Of a DNA stretch of 64,000 nucleotides, positions 27,481-36,928 are shown piece after piece. This DNA comes from JAWKZG01 sp041396125. Its GTDB lineage: Bacteria > Pseudomonadota > Gammaproteobacteria > Competibacterales > Competibacteraceae. Below the pieces are notes generated by a model. The model did no database searches. It worked only from the letters and a program-made list of their open reading frames with translations, and was not told the origin of the DNA. The first letter of the stretch is position 1; each line of letters starts with the position of its first letter. The translations under genes were made by a program, and so were the position numbers. Location of the stretch: NCBI GenBank assembly GCA_041396125.1, contig JAWKZG010000001.1, forward strand, positions 868,001-932,000. The letters are read 5' to 3'.

Positions 27481-28881
27481 CTAGAAATCAGCATTGCCGG
27501 GGGTACGCGGGAAGGGGATGACATCGCGCACATTGGCCATGCCGGTGACATAGCTGATAGTGCGCTCGAAACCCAGTCCGAAACCGGCGTGTGGCACACT
27601 GCCGTAGCGGCGCAGATCGCGAAACCAGCCATACCCTTCCTGTTCCATACCCAGTTCGGCCATGCGCCGATCCAGTACATCCAAACGTTCTTCACGCTGG
27701 CTGCCGCCGATAATTTCACCGATGCCGGGCGCGAGTACGTCCATGGCCGCTACAGTGCGTTCATCGTCGTTCATGCGCATATAGAACGCTTTGATTTCTT
27801 TCGGATAGTTCATCACGACCACAGGCCGTCCGACGTGCTGTTCGGTGATGTAGCGCTCGTGCTCGGACTGCAGATCCAGCCCCCATTGCACCGGAAACTC
27901 GAAGGATTTCTTGGCGTTTTGTAAAATCTTGATCGCCTCGGCATAGTCCATGCGCTCGAACGGCGCGCTGATGACCTGCTCCAGCCGCTGGATACAGGTT
28001 TTATCGATACGCTCATTGAAAAACGCCATATCATCGCTGCGCTTATCCAGCAGGGTCTGGAAAATGGATTTCAGCATCTGCTCGGCCAGATCGGCATTAT
28101 CGTGCAGATCAGCAAACGCGATTTCCGGCTCGATCATCCAGAATTCCGCCAGATGCCGACTGGTGTTGGAGTTCTCGGCCCGGAAGGTCGGGCCGAAGGT
28201 ATACACTTTGCTGAGCGCCAGACAGTAGGCTTCGACATTCAGCTGGCCGGATACGGTCAGAAAGGTCTCGCGGCCGAAAAAATCCTGGCTGAAATCAATT
28301 GTGCCGTCAGGGTTACGCGGCAGATTGACCAGATCCAGCGTGCTGACCCGGAATAATTCGCCCGCACCTTCAGTATCAGAGGCAGTGATGATCGGGGTAT
28401 GAATCCAGGTATAGCCGTTGGCGTCAAAGAAATCATGGATCGCCTTGGCCAGACAATGGCGTACCCGTGTCACCGCCCCGATAGTGTTGGTGCGCGGGCG
28501 CAGGTGCGCGACCGTGCGCAAATATTCGAAGGTGTGCCGCTTGGGCGCGATGGGGTAGCTGTCGGGGTCATCCACCCAGCCGATCACTTCAATGCGTTCA
28601 GCCTGGATTTCGAATTTTTGCCCTTTGCCCTGCGACTCGGCCAGTTTGCCGTGTGCGATGATCGAACAACCCGTATTCAGGTGCTTGATTTCACTTTCAT
28701 AATTTTCGAGATCAGCCGGCGCAACGATCTGGATGGGATCGAAGCAGGAGCCGTCATGGACATGGATAAATGACAGACCGGCTTTGGAGTCTCGCCGCGT
28801 GCGCACCCAGCCGGCCACGCTAACCGTGCTGCCCAGTGACTGCTGGCCCTGGAATAAATCGGCAATCGAGTAATTAATCAT
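27481..28881 (-). CDS. asnS: Asparaginyl-tRNA synthetase
   Basis: The class II synthetase charges tRNA(Asn). The 466-residue length equals the usual bacterial enzyme. An N-terminal OB-fold (VSVAGWVRTRRDSKAGLSFIHVHDG) is followed by the catalytic core with motif 2 (FGPTFRAENSNTSRHLAEFWMIEPE) and motif 3 (GFGLGFERTISYVTGMANVRDVIPFPR). I used the ATG at 28881 (MINYSIADLF); a much longer in-frame extension to 29139 overlaps the thioesterase gene and is not family-like. It follows the thioesterase gene by 11 bp. Confidence 0.96.
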   Translation of the reverse strand: MINYSIADLFQGQQSLGSTVSVAGWVRTRRDSKAGLSFIHVHDGSCFDPIQIVAPADLENYESEIKHLNTGCSIIAHGKLAESQGKGQKFEIQAERIEVIGWVDDPDSYPIAPKRHTFEYLRTVAHLRPRTNTIGAVTRVRHCLAKAIHDFFDANGYTWIHTPIITASDTEGAGELFRVSTLDLVNLPRNPDGTIDFSQDFFGRETFLTVSGQLNVEAYCLALSKVYTFGPTFRAENSNTSRHLAEFWMIEPEIAFADLHDNADLAEQMLKSIFQTLLDKRSDDMAFFNERIDKTCIQRLEQVISAPFERMDYAEAIKILQNAKKSFEFPVQWGLDLQSEHERYITEQHVGRPVVVMNYPKEIKAFYMRMNDDERTVAAMDVLAPGIGEIIGGSQREERLDVLDRRMAELGMEQEGYGWFRDLRRYGSVPHAGFGLGFERTISYVTGMANVRDVIPFPRTPGNADF

Positions 28882-28892
28882 AATAATTCCTA

Positions 28893-29324
28893 TCAGGACG
28901 TCTCGTCTGGCATGCCTTCGAATGATAGCAGGGTCTGCCGGACTTGCGCGGGCAGAGGGATCGAGCGGGACTGAGCAAAATCGTACCAGACAATCACCGC
29001 GCGGGCAGTGGCGGCAGGCTGTTCGTCGCCCTGGCGGAAAATCGCGCAGTCCAGATGGATGCTGCTGCTGCCGAGCCGGTGTATGCGGGTGCCGACATCG
29101 ACCGTGCCCGGATAATGCAATTGCTGACGGAAAGCGCATTGCAGATCAGCCAGTACGGTATAGCGGTCAGGTGCGCAGGCTGGTGGTAGCACCTCGTTGA
29201 AATAAGCGATGCGGCCGGATTCCAGATAGCGGAAAAACTGCACATTATTAACGTGCTTCAGGGCATCCATATCACCCCAGCGAATGGGGATGGCAAGCCA
29301 GTGTCGAAAGTGCGAACGTTGCAT
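28893..29324 (-). CDS. Acyl-CoA thioesterase, hotdog fold
   Basis: The 143-residue protein fits the 4HBT/YbgC-FadM family: IRWGDMDALKHVNNVQFFRYLESGR includes the catalytic Asp and the His-Val-Asn-Asn stretch. Members hydrolyse acyl-CoA or 4-hydroxybenzoyl-CoA-like thioesters in the cytoplasm. It sits directly upstream of asnS (11 bp), so the two probably share a promoter near 29,330-29,400. Confidence 0.82.
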   Translation of the reverse strand: MQRSHFRHWLAIPIRWGDMDALKHVNNVQFFRYLESGRIAYFNEVLPPACAPDRYTVLADLQCAFRQQLHYPGTVDVGTRIHRLGSSSIHLDCAIFRQGDEQPAATARAVIVWYDFAQSRSIPLPAQVRQTLLSFEGMPDETS

Positions 29325-29440
29325 GAAGTGTGTATTTGCGTCGGTTGAAGGTTTAGGAAAGCGGCAGATTTTGGCAAAACTTGCCGGATAGGGCTAGTAT
29401 CAACCCCATATTTAATTGAACCACTGATAAGGAACCAATC

Positions 29441-29845
29441 ATGCGAGGGAAATCTCTATTTGCTGGTCTGTTGCTAATAGGGCTGAGCGCTTGTGCCACG
29501 GTGCCGTCTGGCAATGTTGCTGATGTCGGCTTTAATACCGCTCTGCTGAGTCAGGGTCCACCCGAGCTGGCTCAGGCAATACGGGCTAATCCGCGCGACA
29601 GCGACGCCTGGTTTCAGCTCGGCAATGGTTTTGCCGAGAACGATCAGCTGATCAACGCCGAAGCAGCTTACCGGGAAGCCTTACGGTACGGCTCGAATGT
29701 TAAAGCCCAGCATAATCTGGGGCTGGTGCATATCCGGCTCGGTATCGAAGCCTTGCGCTCTGCTGCCGAGCAATTACCGCCCGATCACCCGACCCGTGTT
29801 GAAACGCGCCAGTTTCTGGAACTGATGGCACAAGCTGGATACTGA
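29441..29845 (+). CDS. TPR-containing lipoprotein
   Basis: A 134-residue protein with a lipoprotein signal peptide (lipobox LSAC, Cys18) and two TPR-like helical hairpins (NPRDSDAWFQLGNGFAENDQLINAEAAYREAL, then SNVKAQHNLGLVHIRLGIEALRSAA). It is probably anchored in the outer membrane and binds a protein partner. AAGGAACC lies just before the ATG. The next gene begins 5 bp after its stop. Confidence 0.75.
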   Translation: MRGKSLFAGLLLIGLSACATVPSGNVADVGFNTALLSQGPPELAQAIRANPRDSDAWFQLGNGFAENDQLINAEAAYREALRYGSNVKAQHNLGLVHIRLGIEALRSAAEQLPPDHPTRVETRQFLELMAQAGY

Positions 29846-29850
29846 ACGTT

Positions 29851-30186
29851 ATGACGATTGACACGATTACAGGCTATCACGCCCATGTGTATTTTGATGC
29901 CGCCACGGCAGACAAGGCGCGCGCACTGCAGCAACGCATCAGCGATAATTTCGAGATTACCATGGGGCGTTTTCACGAAAAAAACGTCGGCCCGCATCCG
30001 CGCTGGAGCTATCAGGTTGCGTTCAGGACGGCGCTGTTCGATACGCTGATCCCCTGGCTGATGTTAAACCGCGATGGGCTGACAGTATTTGTCCATGGTC
30101 TCAGCGGGGACGATCTGTTCGATCACACCGCGCTGACACTATGGCTGGGTGAATCCGTCCCGCTGAAGCTGGATATATTCCGCTAG
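29851..30186 (+). CDS. DOPA 4,5-dioxygenase family protein
   Basis: The 111-residue protein matches the bacterial DOPA 4,5-dioxygenase-like family (YcsD/Dopa_45_dioxgen): GYHAHVYFDA at the start, GRFHEKNVGPHPRWSYQVAF in the middle and LTVFVHGLSGDDLFDHT near the end, with the His residues that ligate metal. In plants and fungi the family opens the ring of DOPA; the bacterial substrate is not known. It is 5 bp behind the TPR lipoprotein gene and probably co-transcribed. Confidence 0.8.
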   Translation: MTIDTITGYHAHVYFDAATADKARALQQRISDNFEITMGRFHEKNVGPHPRWSYQVAFRTALFDTLIPWLMLNRDGLTVFVHGLSGDDLFDHTALTLWLGESVPLKLDIFR

Positions 30187-30205
30187 TATTCTGCTTGTCC
30201 GGGCT

Positions 30206-31009
30206 TCAGGGCCGCATGCCGACCCGCCCCAGTCCGGGCAGCTTCAGGGCCGGGCGCAGCAGGTCGATGCCGACGGTCAAACCGAGCAAATTAATCTCGA
30301 TGCCTTCTTCCAGGCCAACCATCAACCCGGCCAGCCCGAAGACGGACAATTGTGCGCCGGTGCCGCTGGGGCTGGTGGCTAGAATACCACCGCCGGCGAT
30401 ATAGTCCTTGCCGATAGCTGTCGGCGGCAGATCCAGCCGCAATTCCGGCACCTGCCGGGCGACGAAAGCGGTAAAGGTATTGCTGTTCGGGCCAGGCCAG
30501 AGACGGTACTCGTGCATATGCGGATAGGCACGGGCGGCCTGGTCAATATGCTGGATGATGCGGTCAATTTCGGCCCCACCGCGCAGATCGACCAGCAGTT
30601 CCGGCTGGCTACCGAACCAGTAGCCGTCCGGTGCCACGTCGGAGCGAACCAGCAGCGCCGGGCGACCACGTCGTACGCCCCAGCCGAACACTTCGTAGCG
30701 GGTATAGCTGCGGGCGTTACTGGGTTTGACAGCAAACCAGGTATGTACCCCGAACACGCCGCGCCAGCTGAAAGCGCGGGCGGCGTAAACCTGCACAATA
30801 GCGTCAGTGGTGCTGCGCGGATCGGGTGCCATGCCGGTAGAATCCGTGCGAGCCTGCCACCACTGCAAGCCGTGCGCTTCGGTAATGCTGTACACACCGT
30901 AGGAAAAAAACAGTGGTGCGATAAATAACAGCGCTATGAAAAGTGTCCAAAAGCGTTTTTTACCGGGTTTTGTCTGGCTGGGTTTTATCTGGCCTGGTTT
31001 TGTCTGCAT
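30206..31009 (-). CDS. DUF3750 family membrane-anchored protein
   Basis: The 267-residue protein has a short Lys/Pro/Gln-rich cytoplasmic start, one N-terminal transmembrane helix (FWTLFIALLFIAPLFFSYGV) and a periplasmic domain with the DUF3750 pattern: VYAARAFSWRGVFGVHTWFAVK, then RYEVFGWGV, and WPGPNSNTFTAFVARQVPEL with Asn-x-Asn-Thr-Phe. Function unknown. The first 15 codons consist of three copies of a 15-bp repeat (separate entry). Confidence 0.8.
   Translation of the reverse strand: MQTKPGQIKPSQTKPGKKRFWTLFIALLFIAPLFFSYGVYSITEAHGLQWWQARTDSTGMAPDPRSTTDAIVQVYAARAFSWRGVFGVHTWFAVKPSNARSYTRYEVFGWGVRRGRPALLVRSDVAPDGYWFGSQPELLVDLRGGAEIDRIIQHIDQAARAYPHMHEYRLWPGPNSNTFTAFVARQVPELRLDLPPTAIGKDYIAGGGILATSPSGTGAQLSVFGLAGLMVGLEEGIEINLLGLTVGIDLLRPALKLPGLGRVGMRP
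30965..31009 (-). repeat. Three 15-bp tandem repeats inside the DUF3750 gene start
   Basis: Units 30965-30979, 30980-30994 and 30995-31009 read GGGTTTTGTCTGGCT and close variants on the plus strand. On the coding strand they give (M)QTKPG-QIKPS-QTKPG. Copies can be gained or lost without changing frame, so the length of the cytoplasmic tail may vary between strains. Confidence 0.75.
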
Positions 31010-31067
31010 AATGCCACTGTGTTTTTGTCACTCATCCTGCCAGGCCTAAAAAGCCGAACCGGAAAAT

Positions 31068-32708
31068 CTAGGATGAACCGTGTGCCGCCGCGTCCAGAAT
31101 CATCTGCGCACATTTAGCACCGATCATGATGCAAGCGGCATTCGTGTTGCCGGAAATGACCGTCGGCATGATCGACGCGTCTGCCACCCTTAATCCCTCA
31201 ATCCCTTTGACGCGGAGTTTTTCGTCTACCACCGCCATATCATCCGGTCCCATTTTACAGGTGCCGGACGGATGAAAGATGGTATTACTTTTGTCCTGGA
31301 TATAGGCCATCAGTTCCGCATCGTCACTCACTTCGGGGCCGGGCAGATACTCGGCGGCGATATAGGGCTGAAGACTGGGCGCAGCGGCGATTTTGCGCGC
31401 CAGTTTCAGACCGTCCAGCATGGTCTGGCGGTCGTTGTCCGTGGCCAGATAATTCGGCTGGATAGACGGATGCTGAGTCGGATCAGCGGATTTGATCTGC
31501 ACGGTACCGCGACTGTCCGGACGCAGCTGACAGACCGACGCGGTAAAAGCGGGAAACGGGTGTAATTTCTCGCCGGCTTTCTCGGCGCTGAACGGAATAA
31601 AATGAAACTGCACGTCCGGTGACGCCAGCTCTGGCCGGGTTTTGGCAAATACACCAACCTGACCCGCGCCGATGGTCAGTGGCCCCTGCCGGCGCAGCGC
31701 ATACTGCAGTCCGGCGCTGATCTTTTTGAGCGGATTATTCTGCACATCGTTCAGCGTGAGCGGGCGGGTACAGCGGTAAACCGACCGAATCTGCAAGTGA
31801 TCCTGCAGATTGGCACCCACGCCCGGCAGTTCGTGCACCAGCGCGATATCGTGCGCGCGCAGCAGTTCTGCCGGGCCGACGCCGGATAACTGCAATAACT
31901 GCGGCGAGTTAATCGCACCACTGCACAGAATAATTTCGCGGCTGGCACGGGCCCGTTGCTGGCGGCCTTCATGGCTGTACAGCACACCGCGCGCGCGTCG
32001 TCCTTCAAACAGCACTTTCTGCGTCAGCGCACCGGTTACAACGCGCAGATTCGGGCGCTTTTCGGCCGGGCGCAGAAACGCCACCGCGCTGCTGCAACGG
32101 CGGCCTTTGGCACCCTGGTGAGTATTGGTCAGCTGGAAATACCCCGCGCCTTCCTGGCTGGCACCGTTGAAATCGTCATTGCGGGGGATACCGGCTTCCT
32201 CGCAGGCCTTGATATAAGCATCCGCCAGCTCACTCTGCATGGAATCGGAGACCTGTAACTGGCCGTTTGCACCGTGATAATCATCTGCCCCGCGCTGCTG
32301 ATTTTCCAGCGTTTTAAACAAGGGCAGCACATCGTCGTAGCTCCAGCCGGTATTGCCGAGCTGCCGCCAGTGGTTGAAATCTTCCTGCTGGCCACGAACA
32401 TAGACCAGACCGTTAATGGAACTGGAGCCGCCCAGTACCCGCCCGCGTGGCCAGGTGATGCTGCGGTTGTTGATACCGGGATCAGGGTCGGTCTGGTAGC
32501 CCCAGCTCAGCACCGGATGGAAAATGGTTTTGTAATAACCGATCGGCAGATGAATCCAGGGTGAGGAATCGCGCGGCCCGGCTTCCAGCAGCAATACCTT
32601 ATGCGCCGGATTTTCGGATAGTTTATTGGCCAGTACGCAACCGGCCGAACCGGCACCGACAATAATAAAATCAGCCTCGCTATCCCAGGTGGTTTCTGTA
32701 TCTTGCAT
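31068..32708 (-). CDS. GMC family FAD oxidoreductase (choline dehydrogenase-like)
   Basis: A 546-residue flavoprotein with the FAD dinucleotide loop IIVGAGSAGCVLANKLSE near residue 15, the GMC signature GGSSSINGLVYVRG and the C-terminal FHPSGTCKMGPD ... MPTVISGNTNAACIMIGAKCA with catalytic His and Asn. It oxidises an alcohol to an aldehyde or acid; BetA- or AlkJ-like enzymes are nearest. A second GMC enzyme (55993-57690) is in the window and fits BetA better. It is followed upstream in coordinates by DUF3750 on the same strand and preceded by the hydrolase gene. Confidence 0.85.
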   Translation of the reverse strand: MQDTETTWDSEADFIIVGAGSAGCVLANKLSENPAHKVLLLEAGPRDSSPWIHLPIGYYKTIFHPVLSWGYQTDPDPGINNRSITWPRGRVLGGSSSINGLVYVRGQQEDFNHWRQLGNTGWSYDDVLPLFKTLENQQRGADDYHGANGQLQVSDSMQSELADAYIKACEEAGIPRNDDFNGASQEGAGYFQLTNTHQGAKGRRCSSAVAFLRPAEKRPNLRVVTGALTQKVLFEGRRARGVLYSHEGRQQRARASREIILCSGAINSPQLLQLSGVGPAELLRAHDIALVHELPGVGANLQDHLQIRSVYRCTRPLTLNDVQNNPLKKISAGLQYALRRQGPLTIGAGQVGVFAKTRPELASPDVQFHFIPFSAEKAGEKLHPFPAFTASVCQLRPDSRGTVQIKSADPTQHPSIQPNYLATDNDRQTMLDGLKLARKIAAAPSLQPYIAAEYLPGPEVSDDAELMAYIQDKSNTIFHPSGTCKMGPDDMAVVDEKLRVKGIEGLRVADASIMPTVISGNTNAACIMIGAKCAQMILDAAAHGSS

Positions 32709-32747
32709 GGTTAGTAGCGCCTTATAGCAGTTTTTATACGTTTTACA

Positions 32748-33462
32748 TCAGCCGGGGGTGGCCGCTGTTTCCAGCCAGCGACGCAGTGCTGTATTGACCA
32801 GATCCGGTTGCTCCAGGACGGTGAAATGACCGCTGTCGGGAATAATGACGCATTCCGCCTGTGGCATGCGTGCAGTCATGGTGGTATACCATTGCGGCCG
32901 GCACAACTGATCCGCATCACCGCAAAGTGCCAGCGTGGGGCAGCTGATGTGGGTGAACAGGCCATTATAATCGTCCCGGTTGAGCAATGCCCGGGTTTGC
33001 CGTTCCAGCACCTCGGCACCCAGCTCCACGCCCATCTCGATAATCACATCGACAACGCTGGCATCTTTCTGGCGATTGGGAGGCAGGTACAACGGCAGCA
33101 GCGTGTCGCGCATAATTTGCTCCATGCTCTGTTCGCGCAGCTGCCGCAGCAGGGTAAAACGGCTTCGCGCCGGTGCGTCAGATCGGGGTAAGGAGTGCCG
33201 TCCAGCAAAGCCAGATGCGAAACCCGCTCTGGTGCCTGCCGGTAAATTTCGAGCGCGACCATCGCACCCAGAGAAAACCCTGCCAGCGCGAAGCGTTCAG
33301 GGTGTCTGCATCGGCCAGTGCCCGCTGCGCCATACCGGGCAGGCTGTCATCCTGACTGACATCGGCCACACGGCAGTTAGCGATATCACTTAAATCTTCT
33401 ATCTGGTAGCGCCAGAGACGCTGGTCGCACAAAGTGCCGGGAACAAGCAATAGTGGAATCAT
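32748..33462 (-). pseudogene. Alpha/beta hydrolase, frameshifted
   Basis: Three frames together give one hydrolase of about 237 residues. The first (from 33462) reads MIPLLLVPGTLCDQRLWRYQ; the second carries the nucleophile elbow FALAGFSLGAMVALEIYRQAPERV (Ser near 33267); the third (to 32748) ends CPTLALCGDADQLCRP ... PDSGHFTVLEQP with the catalytic Asp and His. The breaks are near 33300 and 33150. Apart from these two indels the protein is complete, so sequence error is plausible. It shares orientation with the GMC oxidoreductase and the large regulator. Confidence 0.65.
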
Positions 33463-33499
33463 AAAAAATCTCGGGGGGATTTGGTTAATTGTTTAAATA

Positions 33500-36400
33500 T
33501 CAAAAATTTGGAAAATCCAACTGCAGTCCTACCGTCTGTGCTTTGATCTGCAGGCGCTGCAGCATGGTTGTGATCGTCGGGTTGCGCTGACCGCGGCCAA
33601 AAGCCGCCATTGTACGGGCACGAACGCTGATGAAATCGCTCCAGGGTACAGGTTCAGACGCGGTATAAGCGCGTAGTGCGTCGGCATAGCGTTCGGCCTC
33701 GTCCCATTGGCTGTCCCGCATCGAAACTTCGATAGCGAATGCGTAAAAATACAGATAGTTATGGCCGACACACCCCTGACTCAGCAAACGTTCCCCTTCG
33801 TCCAGTGCCCAGCGACGCTGAGCCGGAGTACGGGCTGCCAGAGCCCAGGTGCCTAAAATCATCGGGCCGTTATAACGCAATACACCATGCTCTTGCGATA
33901 ATGTGTAAGCTTGCTTGATCAACGCCAGGCCGTCGCTGGCCGGATCGCGGGTTATCCGAGACAGACCCAGCATATACAGATTATCCACTTCGGCGCGTTT
34001 GGAGCCGATCCGTCTGGATAGTTGCAGGCACTGTGACGCTTGTGTGCTGGCGCTGACGTAGTCACCGTGGAAATAATGCAAATCCGTCAGAATATTGCGG
34101 GCTATGCACTCGCCACGTTGATCGCCAATGCGGGCCGCCAGCGCTGCGGCTTGTTCGCTGTCGGCCAGACCGCCCGTCAAATCGTTTTGAAAAAACCGGG
34201 TCAGACCCCGCATGGCAAGATTCGTTGGTTCAATGCGCAGCAGGCCATGCTCGCGGCAAAGCGCAATGCATTGATCAAAATACCGGTAAGCACTCACCAT
34301 CCGGCCTTGCAGATAATACGCATCGGCCAGGCCGCTGAGCGCTTTGGCTTCAAGTTGGGGAATGGCGGCTCGACGCGCGGCGGTCAGCGCATCGCTGTGA
34401 GCTTTCTGACAGGCTTCGATCTGGCCCAGCGGAAATAAAATGCTGCCGCGTAAATAATGCATCTGGGCGTGTTCCGCCTCGTTTTCAGCCTGCTGGCCGG
34501 CTTGTTCCAGTGCCTGCAAGGCCTCTTCGTAGCGATCCAGTATCCGCAGTGCGTCGGTGCTGCCGAGTTGTGCCCGGCAGCGCTGGGCGCGGGTTTCGGC
34601 ATAATCCAGCGCTTGCTGATAAGCGTTGAGTGACGCTGCCGTCTCACCACTGGCATAGGCCAGTTCACCTTGCAGGCAGAGCAGCTCAAAGCGGGTCTGC
34701 GGCTCGTTGGTCAGGCGTAATCCACGTGCCAGTAAGTCCTGGGCGCGCTCAAAATGATAGGCTTTGGCTTGCACGCTGGCGGCATGCAGGAAAGCACTGG
34801 CAGCGTGTTTATCCTCTGCCCGCTCAAGATGTTCCGCGTAGCGGATCGGGTCGCGCGGCTGGAACCATTCGGCTGCCTTGCCATGCAGAGCACACCGCCG
34901 GGGCAGCGGCAGGCTGTTGTAAATGCCGTCCAGGATCAGGGCATGGCTGAACAGATACGCCTCACCATCCGGCCGGAGTAAACGCTGGGTGAGCAGATTA
35001 CCGCAGTGGTAGTCGGGTTGATCGAGCAGGGCGCGCAGCGTTGCAAGCTCAAAGCGCTGACCGAGTACGGCAGCGGCCTGAGCGGCCTGTCGGTCGGCTG
35101 GCGGCAAACGTTCTAAGCGACTTTGCACCAGACTTGACACGGAATCCGGCACCCTGTGGGGAGCAGCAGTGTCCTCGTCGGCGGCGGTGCGCAACAGTTC
35201 TGCCAGGAATAAGGGATTACCTGCTGCGCGAGCGATACAGCGTTGGACAAACGCAGCATTTGCGTGCGGAAACTGTTGTGCCAGAGCTTGGGCTTCGTCT
35301 TCAGCCAGCGGCCCCAAATCCAGGGTGGTCAGCGCCGCCCCTTGCATCATGCCGCGCCAGTCGGGGTCGAGTGGCTCACCTTCGACCCGTGAGGTCAGGA
35401 CCAGCAGGGCAGGATGGGTACTGACGGCGGCGGCGAGCTGTGCCAGATAGTGCAAGGTCATGGCGTCAGCCCAGTGGATATCTTCGACGATCAATAACAG
35501 GGGCTGCTGCTGACTGAGTGTGCCCACTATCCGGTTCAGCAAGCGGTGCTTGCCATGGCGCCGGGCGGTATTGTCCATGGCATCGAACAGCGCCCGCAAA
35601 TCCGGCGCTTGCGGTAGGCCGAGCAAATCGATCAATAAGGCCTGCTGTTCCGGGGTGTCAGCACCGAGCAGCCGGGCAGCGCTGCTACGCACCTGTTCGG
35701 CAGTCGTGACGGCTGGCAGCTGCAATAGACTGCGCAGCAGATCGGCCAGGGCGTCATACCCGCTTTGGCCACCGAAATCCAGCACCAGTGCCTGATGGTC
35801 GCTAAACCCGCGTGCGCTGGCCAGACGTCGATATTCCTCGACCAGCCGGGTTTTACCGATACCGGCTTCGCCGCGCAGCAAAAACGCCTGCCCGCAGGCG
35901 AGTTCCTGGCAGGCATCCAGCGCGCTTACAAACAAGCGTTGTTCCTGCCGCCGACCGACCAGACCGCTGGTGGTTGCGGCTGGCAGTGGTCTGGCCTCTG
36001 TTTGTGCGGGCCGGGGCCCTGCCTGTGTATTAGTGGCAGCAGGTACTGACTCAGGGGCCGTAGTCGCCGGTTGGCGGCGCTGCTGATAAATATCCCGATA
36101 CAGCTGTTCGGTTTGCGCTTCTGGTGCTACACCGAGTTCCCGCGCCAACACGCCGCGACAGATGCGGTATTGCTTCAGGGCCGCCGCCAGCCGGCCGCTG
36201 CGGGCATAAAGTGTCATCAGCGTGCGGTGCACCGGTTCTTGCAACGGGTCCAATGCCACTAATCGCAGCGCGAGTGTCGTGGCACTGGCAGGTTCGTCGC
36301 TGGCGAGATAATGCGCCAGTAAACGGTTCATCGCGCTCAGCGCGTTTTCCCGTAACCGGTGACGCTGCTCCATCAGCCAGTCCTCGAAACTGAATGAGCG

Positions 36401-36799
36401 CGGATTAAAGCCTTCCATGAAATCGCCTTGATAAAGCGCTACCGCCTGACTGAGTTCAGCGGGCTGTGTATGGCTGTGTAAATGCTCGAATTGCAGCACG
36501 TCGCTGGCGATGAAATCAGGCGTGAGCATGACACTGTCCACATCCGCCTGCAGTCCGTCTGCCAGACCCGGTACTTTACGCAGGCTGGTCAGCACCTGGC
36601 GCAGATTGTGGCGGGCCAGGGTTTCGTTGCGATCCTCCCACAGCAGACTGGCAAGTTTATCGCGGCTATGTGCCTCACCCGCGTGCAAGCTCAAATAGGC
36701 TAATAGCGCCTTGGCTTTTTTATTGCTGAGCGTCAACACCGTGCCGGCATCATCGCGGAGCTGAAATCCGCCCAGTAAATCCAGTTGCAGAGCTGCCAT
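33500..36799 (-). CDS. Large SARP/BTAD-type transcriptional regulator with AAA and TPR domains
   Basis: The 1,099-residue protein has, in order: an OmpR-like winged helix (about 1-95, LDLLGGFQLRDDAG ... NKKAKALLAYLSLHAG ... LARHNLRQVLTSLRK), a bacterial transcriptional activator domain (about 100-250), a linker, an AAA-type ATPase with Walker A LLRGEAGIGKTRL near 308 and LLLIVEDIHWAD as Walker B, and a long TPR-like region to the end. This is the layout of AfsR-like and other SARP-family activators, rare among gammaproteobacteria compared with actinomycetes. ATP binding and TPR contacts probably gate DNA binding. It is divergent from a methyltransferase gene, its most likely target, and the gap holds TTGAC direct repeats. 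Confidence 0.82.
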   Translation of the reverse strand: MAALQLDLLGGFQLRDDAGTVLTLSNKKAKALLAYLSLHAGEAHSRDKLASLLWEDRNETLARHNLRQVLTSLRKVPGLADGLQADVDSVMLTPDFIASDVLQFEHLHSHTQPAELSQAVALYQGDFMEGFNPRSFSFEDWLMEQRHRLRENALSAMNRLLAHYLASDEPASATTLALRLVALDPLQEPVHRTLMTLYARSGRLAAALKQYRICRGVLARELGVAPEAQTEQLYRDIYQQRRQPATTAPESVPAATNTQAGPRPAQTEARPLPAATTSGLVGRRQEQRLFVSALDACQELACGQAFLLRGEAGIGKTRLVEEYRRLASARGFSDHQALVLDFGGQSGYDALADLLRSLLQLPAVTTAEQVRSSAARLLGADTPEQQALLIDLLGLPQAPDLRALFDAMDNTARRHGKHRLLNRIVGTLSQQQPLLLIVEDIHWADAMTLHYLAQLAAAVSTHPALLVLTSRVEGEPLDPDWRGMMQGAALTTLDLGPLAEDEAQALAQQFPHANAAFVQRCIARAAGNPLFLAELLRTAADEDTAAPHRVPDSVSSLVQSRLERLPPADRQAAQAAAVLGQRFELATLRALLDQPDYHCGNLLTQRLLRPDGEAYLFSHALILDGIYNSLPLPRRCALHGKAAEWFQPRDPIRYAEHLERAEDKHAASAFLHAASVQAKAYHFERAQDLLARGLRLTNEPQTRFELLCLQGELAYASGETAASLNAYQQALDYAETRAQRCRAQLGSTDALRILDRYEEALQALEQAGQQAENEAEHAQMHYLRGSILFPLGQIEACQKAHSDALTAARRAAIPQLEAKALSGLADAYYLQGRMVSAYRYFDQCIALCREHGLLRIEPTNLAMRGLTRFFQNDLTGGLADSEQAAALAARIGDQRGECIARNILTDLHYFHGDYVSASTQASQCLQLSRRIGSKRAEVDNLYMLGLSRITRDPASDGLALIKQAYTLSQEHGVLRYNGPMILGTWALAARTPAQRRWALDEGERLLSQGCVGHNYLYFYAFAIEVSMRDSQWDEAERYADALRAYTASEPVPWSDFISVRARTMAAFGRGQRNPTITTMLQRLQIKAQTVGLQLDFPNF

Positions 36800-36818
36800 A
36801 AGTGATATTGATTCAGGT

Positions 36819-36858
36819 TTGACGCTTTCTTGACATATTGATCCCTCTCGTCTTGACG
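36819..36858 (+). promoter_or_regulatory. TTGAC direct repeats between the SARP-type regulator and methyltransferase
   Basis: TTGACG at 36819, TTGACA at 36830 and TTGACG at 36853 lie in the same orientation, 11 and 23 bp apart. SARP-family proteins bind short direct repeats spaced by about one or two helical turns, so these are candidate sites for the adjacent regulator. An inverted repeat CCTCTC/GAGAGG (36844-36866) overlaps the third. The methyltransferase starts 70 bp downstream. Confidence 0.4.
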
Positions 36859-36928
36859 TTGAGAGGCTAAGTTTACCGCTCGGAAATGTAATTCAACGCT
36901 TCTCATTTTATAGCAAAGGAGTTTTATT

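Noticed and set aside
26489..27484. 331-residue open frame opposite the acyl-CoA ligase
   Set aside because: It is the antisense of an enzyme with every family motif in place; its translation is Gln/His/Gly-rich shadow text.
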